Assembly (NCBI GenBank): GCA_944322585.1
Contig: CALUPB010000009.1
Span: 26,916-90,915, forward strand
From: an uncultured Bacteroidales bacterium
GTDB taxonomy: Bacteria; Bacteroidota; Bacteroidia; Bacteroidales; UBA932
Length of the DNA: 64,000 nucleotides
Reading direction: 5' to 3'
Shown: positions 1-9,719 of the stretch, in pieces
Position numbering within the stretch: position 1 is the stretch's first letter
How the letters are laid out: each line of letters begins with the position of its first letter
Made by a program: the position numbers and the translations under genes
Notes under the pieces: generated by a model
Databases searched by the model: none
Seen by the model: only the letters and a program-made list of their open reading frames with translations
Told to the model about the DNA's origin: nothing

Positions 1-1
1 T

Positions 2-718
2 TACGGCAATCCGATGGGGACGTCGGCCACTTCCACCGTCTTTATATACGGGGATGATTTCCTGGCGGAAAACATTACTTTCGAAAATTCGGCGGGTGAG
101 GGCAAGGACATTGCCCAGGCCTGTGCCGTTACTGTGGATGCGGACAGGGTCGCATTCATAGGATGCCGTTTCGTTGCCAACCAGGATACGGTCTATACCT
201 ACGGGAAAGGACAGCACCAGTATTTCAGGGGATGCTGGATAGAAGGTACGACGGATTTCATATTCGGGGCTTCCACGGCGTATTTCGAGGACTGCACGAT
301 ATTCAGCAAAAAGGACAGTTACATTACGGCCGCTTCCACTCCCGAGGGAGAGCCGTTCGGTTATGTGTTCAGGAATTGCCGTCTCGAAGCGGCGGACGGG
401 GTGACAAAGGTATATCTCGGCCGTCCGTGGAGACCGTATGCCCGGACCGTATTCATCGATTGTGTTATGGGAGGCCATATCAGGCCGGAGGGATGGCACA
501 ACTGGGACAAGGAGTATGCCGAGAAGACTGTTTTCTATGCTGAATACGGTTCTGTCGGGGAGGGTGCCGGGACGTCCGGCAGGGTGGAATGGAGCTGTCG
601 GCTCGAAAGGGGCGAAGTCTCTGACTATCTGCCGGACAATGTCCTTGATGCCGGGGCGGAAATAGACAAGAACGGAAACATTGTCCCGACAGAATGGTTT
701 TTCAAGGAAATTTTCTAA
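2..718 (+). CDS. Pectinesterase (CE8), 5' end cut by the window
   Basis: Pectin methylesterase that removes methyl esters from homogalacturonan, making it open to pectate lyases. The reading frame is already open at base 2, so the N-terminus, including any signal peptide, lies outside the window. The visible part is the second half of the CE8 right-handed beta-helix. It shows the family blocks QDTVYT (first catalytic Asp), GTTDFIFG (second catalytic Asp) and LGRPWRPYA (active-site Arg), and ends normally at ...EWFFKEIF. It lies 73 bases before the hybrid sensor gene and in the same direction as the GH105 and PL1 genes, which fits a pectin utilisation locus. The family assignment is clear; exact substrate preference is inferred. 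Confidence 0.93.
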   Translation, partial: YGNPMGTSATSTVFIYGDDFLAENITFENSAGEGKDIAQACAVTVDADRVAFIGCRFVANQDTVYTYGKGQHQYFRGCWIEGTTDFIFGASTAYFEDCTIFSKKDSYITAASTPEGEPFGYVFRNCRLEAADGVTKVYLGRPWRPYARTVFIDCVMGGHIRPEGWHNWDKEYAEKTVFYAEYGSVGEGAGTSGRVEWSCRLERGEVSDYLPDNVLDAGAEIDKNGNIVPTEWFFKEIF

Positions 719-791
719 CTTTAAACCGGACGGGTAGTGGACTGCCATGCGGGAAACGGACGGTTCCGTATCCCCGAAGATGCGATAGAAT

Positions 792-3700
792 ATGGATTTG
801 CTGAAGTACGTCATAGCCGTTGCCGCTCTTGCCGGTTCCCTGACTGTCTCCATGGCGGAGACGGCCAGGTTCGACTATGTATTCGAGCATTATTCCACGG
901 ATGACGGACTTCCCCACAATTCGATAGCGGCCATCCATCAGGATTCGAGAGGGTATATCTGGGTGTGTACGTGGTACGGGCTGAGCCGTTTCGACGGCAA
1001 TACATTCGTGAACTACATCATGCTGCCAGGTGACTTTACCAATCTTACCCACAACAGGATGCTGTCAATAGACGAGGATGTCAACGGATATCTCTGGCTC
1101 AGGACATACGACTACCGGATGTACAGGTTCGATCCTGTAGCGGAGAAATTCGTGGCTGTTCCGGACGAACTGGAAGGTTTCTCCGGGGCGAATCTCAAGG
1201 TTACGGTCTTCCATTGCGACAGCAGGGGCAATGCCTGGATAGCTGTGCCGGGTGTCGGATTTTACCGTATAGCTCCTGATCTGTCGGTCAAGCGTATCGT
1301 TTCGGAGTCTCCCAATGCAGTCGGGACTGATATAAGGAGAATATACGAGTCTTCCGACGGTATGATTTATGTCGTTTCGGATGCCGGAATAGCTGTCATG
1401 GGACCGTCCGGACCGGTGCTCGTTTCGCGCTTGTCCGATGTCTCCGGATTCTGCGAGTTCGGTGGCAGGCTTTATTTTGCGGGCAGACGGGAGATGACGG
1501 TTATAGACATGGAGAAGGGACTGCTTCCGCGGGTGGAGCTTGACACCCGCAGTACAGGTGAACTGACCTCTCTGACGGTCACCGGCTCAGGCGATTCCCG
1601 GCAGCTGTATGCCGGTTTCAGGAACGGCGCCATTGCATCGGTGGATACCTCTGCTATGCGGTTCGATGTCAGGAAATACGATATGGGAAGGGTACGGAAT
1701 CTTTTTCCCGACAGCGGAGGGCTGCTCTGGATAGTCACGGACCGTACCGGCATTTATTCATATGACCGTGTGAAGGACAGGTTCCGGAGGTATGAGCATC
1801 CCCGCAATGTCACATCTTATTATTCGGATTCCCTGGCCCGTGTGGTGGAATACAAAGGGACGACATGGATAAAGATGAACAGTTACGGATTCGGCTGGTA
1901 TGACAGGGAGAATGACAGGATAGTCCCTCTGAACAATGTCAAGACTCAGCCTGACTGCCGGTTCATGAACGGTGTGCCTTGCTTTGAGGTGGACCGTTCC
2001 GGAGTGCTGTGGATGTCCACGGCACAGAGGGGACTGGAGAGGGTGACGGTCATCACTCCGAGGGTCGAAGTCATAGCTCCACCGACCCTTTCCGGAGACT
2101 ATATGGCGGCATCGGAGATAAGGGCGATATTGAGAGACAGCGATGACTATGTGTGGGTGGCCAACAAGAGCAGGGAACTTTTCCGTTATTCTCCCGACAT
2201 GAAGACCTGCCGGAGGATACCTGGCGATTTCGGGGTGATTTATACGATCCATGAAGACCGGGACGGCAATATCTGGCTCGGTACCAAGGGCGACGGTCTG
2301 GTCAGGATGACCCCGCAGGGAGAACGGTATTCATTGACAAGGTACAGACACAATCCCGCAAGGCCTGCTTCCCTGAGTTCCAATGACGTATATTCCATAG
2401 AACAGGACAGAGACGGCAAACTGTGGATAGGGACGTTCGGCGGAGGCATTTCCATGCTGCCGGATCCGGACAGGGACGAATTCATCAATGTGTACAATGA
2501 TTTCCCCGACTATCCTGTCGAATACGGAGACCGTGTCCGGTATCTTCACTGCATGTCCGACGGAAGGATGCTGGTGGCGACGGTCGGCGGGCTGCTCTGG
2601 TTCGACCCTTCCGGAAGTCCGGAATCCACGGTGTTCCATGCCACGAGGAAAATCCCCGGGGACATCCATTCGATAGGTAACAATGATATCATATATATTT
2701 TCTCCGACAGAGAAGACAATACCTATCTCTGTACTTTCGGGGGAGGCATCAACAGGATATATTTCGACGACGGCGACAATGCAAGGTTCGATATCATCAG
2801 CACGGCCCAGGGCCTTTCGAGCAATATAGTCCTGTCCGGGATAACGGACTCCGATTCCGACATCTGGGTGGCCACGGAAAGGGGAATTTCCAGGATAGAC
2901 CATAAGACGGGAGCCATCATCAATTACACCAGATATGACGGGATGACTCCTACGACGTTCAGCGAGGCCACCTGTACGTCCCTCGGTGACGGCACCCTGC
3001 TTTTCGGTACGCTCAACAATGTCTACAGGATAGATCCGGAGACATTCCGGTTTGCCCCGGAGGACAGCAGGTTAGTGGTGTCCGGTGTCAGCGTGGACGG
3101 GCGGAGGATCCCGATGGACAGCGAAAGAATCGATATCCCCCATGACTATTCTTCCTTCAGGATAGATTTCGCTTCCCTCAATTTCCGTCTCCGGGGCCAG
3201 ATGAATTTCTCCTACATGCTGAAAGGCTATGACAAGACATGGATATCCGGAACCGACAGCCGCAGTGTCACCTATTCCAGGATTCCTCCCGGCAGGTATA
3301 CTTTCGTGGTTTCCGCCGTTCCGGCAGAGGGGACTTCTTCGATGGAGACGGCCGGGATAGATCTGAGGGTAATGCACTCCGTATGGAATTCCGTCCCGGC
3401 GAAGATATTCTATGTCCTTGCGGCCCTATTGCTTGCCGCCGTTCTGCTGAGGATGTTCGCCACATCGGTCAGGCTCCGCAACAGCATAAGGATGGAGAAG
3501 GATCTCAATGATGTGAAAGTCAGGTTCTTCACCAATATATCCCATGAGCTCCGCACTCCGCTGACTCTCATTCTCGGAGGCATAGATGAAGTGAGCAGGA
3601 ATACGCCGGCAGGAGACAGGAACGAGTACAGTGTCAACATGGTGTACCGGAATGCCAAGAGGATGATGACCCTGGTCAACCAGCTTTTAGATATCAGACG

Positions 3701-5114
3701 GATAGTCAGCGGGAAGATACGCTTGAAGGTCAGTCAGATAGATATTGTCGACCTTTTGAAGCGGGTATACGATGATTTCAAGGACATGTCGGTCGAGAGG
3801 CAGATAGAACTGCGTCTGACGCATTCGGTGGACAGCCTCATGATATGGGGAGATGAGATGCGCCTGGAGGCTCTCATCTACAATCTCTTGTCAAACGCAT
3901 TCAAGTATACTTCCGACGGAGGCCGTATCGAGGCTGCCATATACTACCGGGACGGCAGCGGGGAATTCACGATAATGGTGAAGGACAACGGTATAGGAGT
4001 GCCGAAAGAAAAGCAGAAAGCCATCTTCGAACCATTTGTCCAGGCTTCGCATGAAGCATTCAAAGGCATGGGAAGCAGCGGGATCGGGCTGTCATTCTGC
4101 AAGGAAATAGTCGCCATGCACGGCGGACGTATATGGGTGGAGAGCGGGAAGGAGCCCGGCTCCGAATTCTATGTATGCCTGCCGGTCGACAGGGATCATT
4201 TCTCCAACGAGACAGCGGAATTTATAGAAGTCAATTCCGGACGGCAGGAGCCGGAATCATACGGACTCAGCAAATTCAGGGTGGCGCCGACCTATCCTGC
4301 CGGAGCCGTCAAGGTGCTGGTGGTCGAGGACAACGCGGAGCTGCGGGTCTATATGTACAACAATCTTGTCAACCGTTTCGAGGTGAAGGATGCCGCCAAC
4401 GGACGTGAGGCCATGCAGCTGATGACGGACTCATGGATGCCTGACATCATCGTGACTGACCTCATGATGCCGGAGATGGACGGAATCGAGCTGGTCAACC
4501 GTATCAGGAATGATTTTTCCACCAGCCATATCCCTGTCATAATGTTTACGGCCAAGCATGAGTCCGACACCCATCTCAAGGCCATGAAATACGGTGCGGA
4601 CGGTTATATGACGAAGCCGTTCACGATGGAACTGCTTGTGGCGAGGATCGACAATCTGCTTGACCGCCGCCGTCAGATAATATCCATGATGGCATCCAGG
4701 TCGGCTTCTGTCAGGGACGGCGGTACCGCAAAATTGTCGCTTGCCCCGGAGGAAGTGGTCATAACCGACAGGGATGAGGCCCTTATTGCCAAGGTACGTA
4801 CCTGGCTCGAGGAGAATGTGGCCGATTCCGAGATAACGGTGGACCAGCTTGCTGCATATGTCGGGATGGGGCGTACATCCATGTACAACAAGATCAAGGG
4901 ACTTACAGGAAAATCTCCTGTGGAACTGATCCAGGAATTCAGGCTTGAGAAGGCTACCTACTACCTCAGGAGCGGTCAGTTTTCCGTGTCCGAGACCTCC
5001 TATAAGGTGGGATTTTCCGATCCGGGATATTTCTCGCGTTCGTTCAAGAAACATTTCGGAATGTCGCCGGCCGACTATATCAAGGAGCACAAACACGACA
5101 ACCGGTCATCCTGA
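792..5114 (+). CDS. Hybrid two-component system sensor/regulator (HTCS)
   Basis: One-protein signalling system of 1440 residues, typical of Bacteroidota glycan loci. A signal peptide (about 1-22) is followed by two seven-bladed Reg_prop beta-propellers (about 30-750, with repeated YSIEQDRDGKLWIGT-like blades) and a Y_Y_Y domain (about 755-860), which form the periplasmic sensor. One membrane helix lies at about 872-892. The cytoplasmic part has a HisKA domain with phospho-acceptor His918 (FFTNISHELRTPLT), an HATPase with NLLSNAFKYT, DNGIGVP and GIGLSFC boxes, a receiver with phospho-acceptor Asp1223 (DIIVTDLMMPEMDG), and a C-terminal AraC-type HTH (about 1335-1435). The family normally binds an oligosaccharide from the locus substrate directly in the propeller domain and activates the neighbouring PUL. 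The pectin-type neighbours suggest an oligogalacturonide or rhamnogalacturonan ligand; this is inference. Confidence 0.95.
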   Translation: MDLLKYVIAVAALAGSLTVSMAETARFDYVFEHYSTDDGLPHNSIAAIHQDSRGYIWVCTWYGLSRFDGNTFVNYIMLPGDFTNLTHNRMLSIDEDVNGYLWLRTYDYRMYRFDPVAEKFVAVPDELEGFSGANLKVTVFHCDSRGNAWIAVPGVGFYRIAPDLSVKRIVSESPNAVGTDIRRIYESSDGMIYVVSDAGIAVMGPSGPVLVSRLSDVSGFCEFGGRLYFAGRREMTVIDMEKGLLPRVELDTRSTGELTSLTVTGSGDSRQLYAGFRNGAIASVDTSAMRFDVRKYDMGRVRNLFPDSGGLLWIVTDRTGIYSYDRVKDRFRRYEHPRNVTSYYSDSLARVVEYKGTTWIKMNSYGFGWYDRENDRIVPLNNVKTQPDCRFMNGVPCFEVDRSGVLWMSTAQRGLERVTVITPRVEVIAPPTLSGDYMAASEIRAILRDSDDYVWVANKSRELFRYSPDMKTCRRIPGDFGVIYTIHEDRDGNIWLGTKGDGLVRMTPQGERYSLTRYRHNPARPASLSSNDVYSIEQDRDGKLWIGTFGGGISMLPDPDRDEFINVYNDFPDYPVEYGDRVRYLHCMSDGRMLVATVGGLLWFDPSGSPESTVFHATRKIPGDIHSIGNNDIIYIFSDREDNTYLCTFGGGINRIYFDDGDNARFDIISTAQGLSSNIVLSGITDSDSDIWVATERGISRIDHKTGAIINYTRYDGMTPTTFSEATCTSLGDGTLLFGTLNNVYRIDPETFRFAPEDSRLVVSGVSVDGRRIPMDSERIDIPHDYSSFRIDFASLNFRLRGQMNFSYMLKGYDKTWISGTDSRSVTYSRIPPGRYTFVVSAVPAEGTSSMETAGIDLRVMHSVWNSVPAKIFYVLAALLLAAVLLRMFATSVRLRNSIRMEKDLNDVKVRFFTNISHELRTPLTLILGGIDEVSRNTPAGDRNEYSVNMVYRNAKRMMTLVNQLLDIRRIVSGKIRLKVSQIDIVDLLKRVYDDFKDMSVERQIELRLTHSVDSLMIWGDEMRLEALIYNLLSNAFKYTSDGGRIEAAIYYRDGSGEFTIMVKDNGIGVPKEKQKAIFEPFVQASHEAFKGMGSSGIGLSFCKEIVAMHGGRIWVESGKEPGSEFYVCLPVDRDHFSNETAEFIEVNSGRQEPESYGLSKFRVAPTYPAGAVKVLVVEDNAELRVYMYNNLVNRFEVKDAANGREAMQLMTDSWMPDIIVTDLMMPEMDGIELVNRIRNDFSTSHIPVIMFTAKHESDTHLKAMKYGADGYMTKPFTMELLVARIDNLLDRRRQIISMMASRSASVRDGGTAKLSLAPEEVVITDRDEALIAKVRTWLEENVADSEITVDQLAAYVGMGRTSMYNKIKGLTGKSPVELIQEFRLEKATYYLRSGQFSVSETSYKVGFSDPGYFSRSFKKHFGMSPADYIKEHKHDNRSS

Positions 5115-5182
5115 GCAGGACATTCCTGCGGTGCGGTATTGTCATGACGGGAACAATGAAGATTATTAAAGGAAGACATATA

Positions 5183-7612
5183 ATGAGAACCAGACTATTG
5201 CAGACCTTATTCCTTACGGCTGTCCTTCTCGTTCCGGGGGCGGCGTCCGGACAGGAATATTCCTTTATGGAGGATATAAGACCGTATTCGGTGAGGATGA
5301 TGATGAGCGAGATGCTCCGCAATCCCGATGCGACCTGGCTCGACGGCCGTCAGGGACAGAGGAAATGGAATTATACCACCGGTCTTGAACTGAAATCGTT
5401 CCTGGATGTGGCACACCGTTACGACCTCGGATATGCAGTGGATTATGTACGGGACTGGGCCGATACCATGGCTACCGACAAGGGGGAGATCTACGGGTAC
5501 AGGAAAGAGAACTACAATCTTGACCACATCTGTCCCGCACGGATCTATTTCGACCTGTATTCCATGACTGGAGACCAGAAGTATCGCCGTGTGCTCAGGA
5601 CTGTCAGGGAACAGCTCGACAGCCAGCCGCGTACAAAGAGCGGTGAATTCTGGCACAAGCAGATTTATCCGAACCAGGTGTGGCTGGACGGCCTGTATAT
5701 GGCTCTGCCTTTCTATGCCCGGTATGCACGCAGGTTCGGTCCCGGGGAGGACAGGGATTCTCTCTACAGGGACATAGTCCATCAGTTCACGGAGGCGGCA
5801 CGCAATACCCGCGACCCGGAGACGGGCCTGTTCCGCCACGCCTGGGACGAGTCAAGGGAGATGTTCTGGGCCGATCCGGCTACAGGCCAGTCGCAACATG
5901 CCTGGGGACGGGCGAACGGATGGTATGCCGCCGCCCTTGTGGATGTGCTCGACTATATTCCGGAGAAGAATCCGGGACATGCCGCTTTGGTGTCGCAGCT
6001 GGAATATCTTCTCACATCGGTCAGGAAGTATGCCGATCCCGAGACCGGCATGTGGTATCAGGTGCTTGACTGTCCGGGCAGGGAAGGGAACTATCTGGAG
6101 TCGACGTGCTCGGCCATGTTCGTGTATGCAGCCCTCAAAGGCGTACGCATGAGGTATCTCTCCCCTGAATGGCGGGACTATGCCATGGAGGCATATGGAA
6201 AGCTTGTGGACACATTCATAACGGAAAATCCCGACGGTACCCTCTCATTGACTTCGTGCTGCTCTGTGGGCGGTCTCGGAGGGAAGGACAACAGGGCTGG
6301 GGACTATGCCTATTATCTCAGCGAACCTGTCATCGACAATGACTGCAAGGGCGTGGGCCCGTTCATCTGGGCTTCGCTCGAATACGAGGCGGCAAACAAT
6401 ATCGACTGGCTGTATGACGGCATGTGCATCAGGGACGGACGTCCGGTGCGGGAAAAGGTGAAGCGGGAGCCTGCATTCAAGGGGGCTCTCGGCGGGGGAA
6501 TGTACTCCCGCGGCGGTCGCGGCGGTGATGTCTATACCGTGACGACACTTGAGGATACCGGTGAGGAAGGCTCCCTGCGCTGGGCAGTGGAGCAGCCCGG
6601 ACCGAGAATTGTCGAATTTGCCGTAGAGGGGGACATCCACCTGAAGAAGACATTGAAAATAGAGGAGCCGTACATATCCATCCTCGGTCAGACTGCTCCG
6701 GGAGAAGGGATTACCATAAGGGATCACGGGGTATATATCAATACTGACCATGTCATTGTACGGTATCTCCGGTTCCGGATGGGGTCGGCTGCAAAGGATG
6801 AGGACGACGCTCTCGGGGCAAGACATTCCGACAATGTGATCATCGACCATTGCTCCATCAGCTGGGCTACCGACGAGAATGCGTCTTTCTATGCCAACAG
6901 CAATTCCACAATCCAGTGGTGCATCATATCCGAAGCCCTCAACAGTTCCGTCCATCACAAGGGGCAGCACGGGTACGGCGGGATATGGGGAGGCCGCAAC
7001 GTGACTTTCCACCACAACCTCATTGCCCACAACAACAGCCGCAATCCCCGGTTCGACCATCCTGCCGTGTACACCGGTGATGACCTCCTGTTCAGACGCG
7101 GTACCGTGGAGTTCGTCAACAATATAGTCTATAACTGGGGAATGAAGGCCATCTACGGCGGCGAGGAGGGCTGGTTCAATGTCATCGGAAACCTTTTCAG
7201 AGTCGGCAAGGGGACGAAAAACCTTGATGGAAGGTATATCGAGATATCCACATCCGAAGAGACGTCGATGATACCGGGCTCATATTTCATAGCCGGCAAT
7301 ATCTACGATGTCATGCCGGTTGCAGACGATGGGAATTATCTCGGCAGGAAACCCGATCTGAAGAAGATAGAGTTCAACTATACTCTCTATAATACCGTGA
7401 CGACGAAAAGTCCGTTCCGTTGCCGTGTGCCGGTGGAACCGGAACCGATGGACCACGAATACAAGAAGATACTGAAGTCTGTGGGGGCTTCGAAACACAG
7501 GGACGGCATTGACAGCAGGATCGTGAAGGAATGCAGGACCGGTACCGTGACTTTCAGCGGTTCCGTGACCGGAATTCCGGGAATTATAGATTCGGAAAAC
7601 GATGTCCTGTAG
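5183..7612 (+). CDS. Secreted GH105 unsaturated uronyl hydrolase fused to PL1-type pectate lyase
   Basis: A two-enzyme protein of 809 residues. I chose the ATG at 5183, which gives a clean signal peptide (MRTRLLQTLFLTAVLLVPGAASG), over an in-frame ATG 39 bases upstream that lacks one. Residues about 25-415 are an (alpha/alpha)6 barrel of GH105, which removes the unsaturated uronic acid left by lyases. The family motif WGRANGW is at 241-247. Residues about 430-809 are a right-handed beta-helix of the pectate lyase PL1 kind, with GGRGGDVYTVTTLEDTG, DHCSISWATDEN, HGYGGIWGGRNVTFHHN and NNSRNPRFDH. The lyase half ends at IIDSENDVL and lacks the roughly 75-residue tail found in the next gene's lyase. 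The fusion would couple endo-cleavage with removal of the 4,5-unsaturated end. The halves are clear; the fused arrangement is uncommon in my knowledge. Confidence 0.9.
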   Translation: MRTRLLQTLFLTAVLLVPGAASGQEYSFMEDIRPYSVRMMMSEMLRNPDATWLDGRQGQRKWNYTTGLELKSFLDVAHRYDLGYAVDYVRDWADTMATDKGEIYGYRKENYNLDHICPARIYFDLYSMTGDQKYRRVLRTVREQLDSQPRTKSGEFWHKQIYPNQVWLDGLYMALPFYARYARRFGPGEDRDSLYRDIVHQFTEAARNTRDPETGLFRHAWDESREMFWADPATGQSQHAWGRANGWYAAALVDVLDYIPEKNPGHAALVSQLEYLLTSVRKYADPETGMWYQVLDCPGREGNYLESTCSAMFVYAALKGVRMRYLSPEWRDYAMEAYGKLVDTFITENPDGTLSLTSCCSVGGLGGKDNRAGDYAYYLSEPVIDNDCKGVGPFIWASLEYEAANNIDWLYDGMCIRDGRPVREKVKREPAFKGALGGGMYSRGGRGGDVYTVTTLEDTGEEGSLRWAVEQPGPRIVEFAVEGDIHLKKTLKIEEPYISILGQTAPGEGITIRDHGVYINTDHVIVRYLRFRMGSAAKDEDDALGARHSDNVIIDHCSISWATDENASFYANSNSTIQWCIISEALNSSVHHKGQHGYGGIWGGRNVTFHHNLIAHNNSRNPRFDHPAVYTGDDLLFRRGTVEFVNNIVYNWGMKAIYGGEEGWFNVIGNLFRVGKGTKNLDGRYIEISTSEETSMIPGSYFIAGNIYDVMPVADDGNYLGRKPDLKKIEFNYTLYNTVTTKSPFRCRVPVEPEPMDHEYKKILKSVGASKHRDGIDSRIVKECRTGTVTFSGSVTGIPGIIDSENDVL

Positions 7613-7718
7613 AGGGCGGCCCCAAAGGATAATTCCTGTGTTACTTTCGGTTCGAAAATCCTCATGTACGACAGTACACTTCTCAATTCAGTCGGACTGA
7701 CATTAAAATATTTGCTCA

Positions 7719-9605
7719 ATGAATATAAAGGAAACATTTTTTATCTTGTCATCAATAGCGGTGCTGGCAACGGCCTGCCAGGAGCATGAGCCGGAGAACG
7801 GAATGGTGATGCCTGCACCTCAGAATATCGTATGTACCAATTCATCGGGGACTCTGACCTTTTCGTGGGATGAGGTCGAAGGCGCGGAACAGTATGCGGC
7901 AAGGCTTGTCACGGCTGATGATGACGGGCTTGTGGAACTGCAGTATGTGACCTCCGCCACGGTGACATTTTCGGAAGATCTGGAGTCCGGGGTGTCGTAT
8001 GTCTGCAAGGTGAGGGCGATGGCCGGGATGGAATATTCCGAGTTCGTGTCTTCGGAGCCTGTGGTTTTCCAGGGAGGGGAGACTCCTGACCCGGGGACCG
8101 ATCCTGAGCCTGTGGAAGGGGCATACGAGGCGATGATGATACCCGCACATGAGGACGAATATCTTGCGGATACGCCTCTTGCATTCCCGGGGGCCGAGGG
8201 CGGCGGAATGTATGTCACCGGAGGCCGCGGCGGAGAGGTGCTTCATGTCACGTCGCTCGCCGATGACGGCTCATCCGGAACTTTCCGCTGGGCAGTGGAG
8301 CAGTCCGGGCCGAGGATTATCGTTTTCGATGTTGCAGGACGGATTGACCTGCGGGAGGAACTCGTAATCCGCAACGGCGACCTTACCATAGCCGGACAGA
8401 CCGCTCCCGGCGACGGCATCTGTATAGCGAAAAATACAGTACGGGTCAATGCGGACAATATTATAATAAGGTTTATGCGCTTCCGTCTCGGGTATGACGG
8501 CTCGGAGTCCGACAGCGACGGTGAAGATACGATATGGGGACGATATCATGAAGACATTATCCTCGACCACTGTTCGATGTCATGGTCCGTTGACGAGGTG
8601 GCTTCTTTCTATGCCAACAGGAATTTCACCATGCAGTGGTGTCTGCTTGCTGAGGCCCTGCGCAATTCCGGGCATTCCAAGGGAGGGCACGGTTACGGAG
8701 GCATCTGGGGCGGACGTAATGCGTCGTTCCACCACAACTTTCTGGCCCACAATGACAGCCGCAATGCCCGTATCGACCATCCGGGCATCTATATCCAGGA
8801 GGACAGGGATTACCGTACCGACTATCGCGGAAATGTCGACTACCGCAACAATGTCATCTACAACTACGGCAGCAATTCCACCTATGGAGGAGAGGACGGA
8901 CATTTCAATATGGTAGGAAACTATTACAAGTCCGGACCCGCGACAACGACCAACGGCAACAAGATAAGGAAGTATTTCGTGGATGCGTACTGGTATAATG
9001 CGGACAGCGAGGTGGGTTCGGCATATCCGGAACTGTATATGGAGGACAACTACAATACCGACGGTATAGATGACAAGTATCCGAAAGGTATCTATTACCA
9101 TGACCAGAGTAAGTACGGGACCAATCCGGAAGGGGTTGTGCTTGAAGCGCCGCTCCCGATACGTGCCGATGATGCCACGCTGTGCCATGTCACTACCCAT
9201 CCGTCTTCGGTTGTCTTCGATCCTGTGGTCGGATATGCCGGTGCTTCCCTCGTGCGCGATGATGTGGATGTCAGGGTGGCAGACAATGCGGTCAAGGGCA
9301 ACTATTCCCATGAAGGCAGCAATGGCAGCACCGGAGGGCTTATCGACTCCCAGAATGATGTCGGAGGCTGGCCGGAATATTCTCAGGATACCGTCAACGA
9401 GGCCAATGACAAGACCGATGAAGACGGTGACAATATCCCGGACTGGTTCGAGGCTCTGTACGGACAGGACGGCAACCTGGAGCCTGACGCCAAGACCATC
9501 GACATCCACGGGCGCTATACCGACTTCGAGATGTATCTCCACTACCTCGTGCGCAACGTGGTCGCCGCCCAGTCCGCATCCGGGACCTATACCCCTCTCG
9601 ACTGA
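7719..9605 (+). CDS. Pectate lyase PL1-type lipoprotein with N-terminal Fn3 domain
   Basis: Lipoprotein of 628 residues with a type II signal ending LATAC (Cys20), so it is probably anchored in the outer membrane. A fibronectin type III domain (about 30-110) is joined by a Pro/Asp-rich linker to a PL1-type beta-helix starting near residue 148 (AFPGAEGGGMYVTGGRGGEV). The lyase blocks DHCSMSWSVDEVASFY, HGYGGIWGGRNASFHHN and NDSRNARIDHPG match those in the preceding fused lyase, so the two look like paralogues. The C-terminus carries an extra segment with EDGDNIPDWFEALYG, a common tail in this lyase group. The role would be endo-cleavage of de-esterified pectin at the cell surface. It lies 106 bases after the GH105-PL1 gene. 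Confidence 0.9.
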   Translation: MNIKETFFILSSIAVLATACQEHEPENGMVMPAPQNIVCTNSSGTLTFSWDEVEGAEQYAARLVTADDDGLVELQYVTSATVTFSEDLESGVSYVCKVRAMAGMEYSEFVSSEPVVFQGGETPDPGTDPEPVEGAYEAMMIPAHEDEYLADTPLAFPGAEGGGMYVTGGRGGEVLHVTSLADDGSSGTFRWAVEQSGPRIIVFDVAGRIDLREELVIRNGDLTIAGQTAPGDGICIAKNTVRVNADNIIIRFMRFRLGYDGSESDSDGEDTIWGRYHEDIILDHCSMSWSVDEVASFYANRNFTMQWCLLAEALRNSGHSKGGHGYGGIWGGRNASFHHNFLAHNDSRNARIDHPGIYIQEDRDYRTDYRGNVDYRNNVIYNYGSNSTYGGEDGHFNMVGNYYKSGPATTTNGNKIRKYFVDAYWYNADSEVGSAYPELYMEDNYNTDGIDDKYPKGIYYHDQSKYGTNPEGVVLEAPLPIRADDATLCHVTTHPSSVVFDPVVGYAGASLVRDDVDVRVADNAVKGNYSHEGSNGSTGGLIDSQNDVGGWPEYSQDTVNEANDKTDEDGDNIPDWFEALYGQDGNLEPDAKTIDIHGRYTDFEMYLHYLVRNVVAAQSASGTYTPLD

Positions 9606-9694
9606 TACGGCAGCACGTCAGAACATGCCTCGTTTTCTGTAAAAGTGGTACAAGTACCGGTGATGTGTATATGGCGCCATATTTCGTTCCGATG

Positions 9695-9702
9695 TATATT
9701 TG
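9695..9702 (+). promoter_or_regulatory. Bacteroidota -7 box (TATATTTG) before the CMD/cupin gene
   Basis: TATATTTG matches the -7 consensus TAnnTTTG of the Bacteroidota housekeeping sigma factor. It lies 17 bases before the ATG at 9720. I see no clear TTTG element about 20 bases upstream, so this is a partial match. Confidence 0.4.
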
Positions 9703-9719
9703 CAGAAAAATCATAGCGT

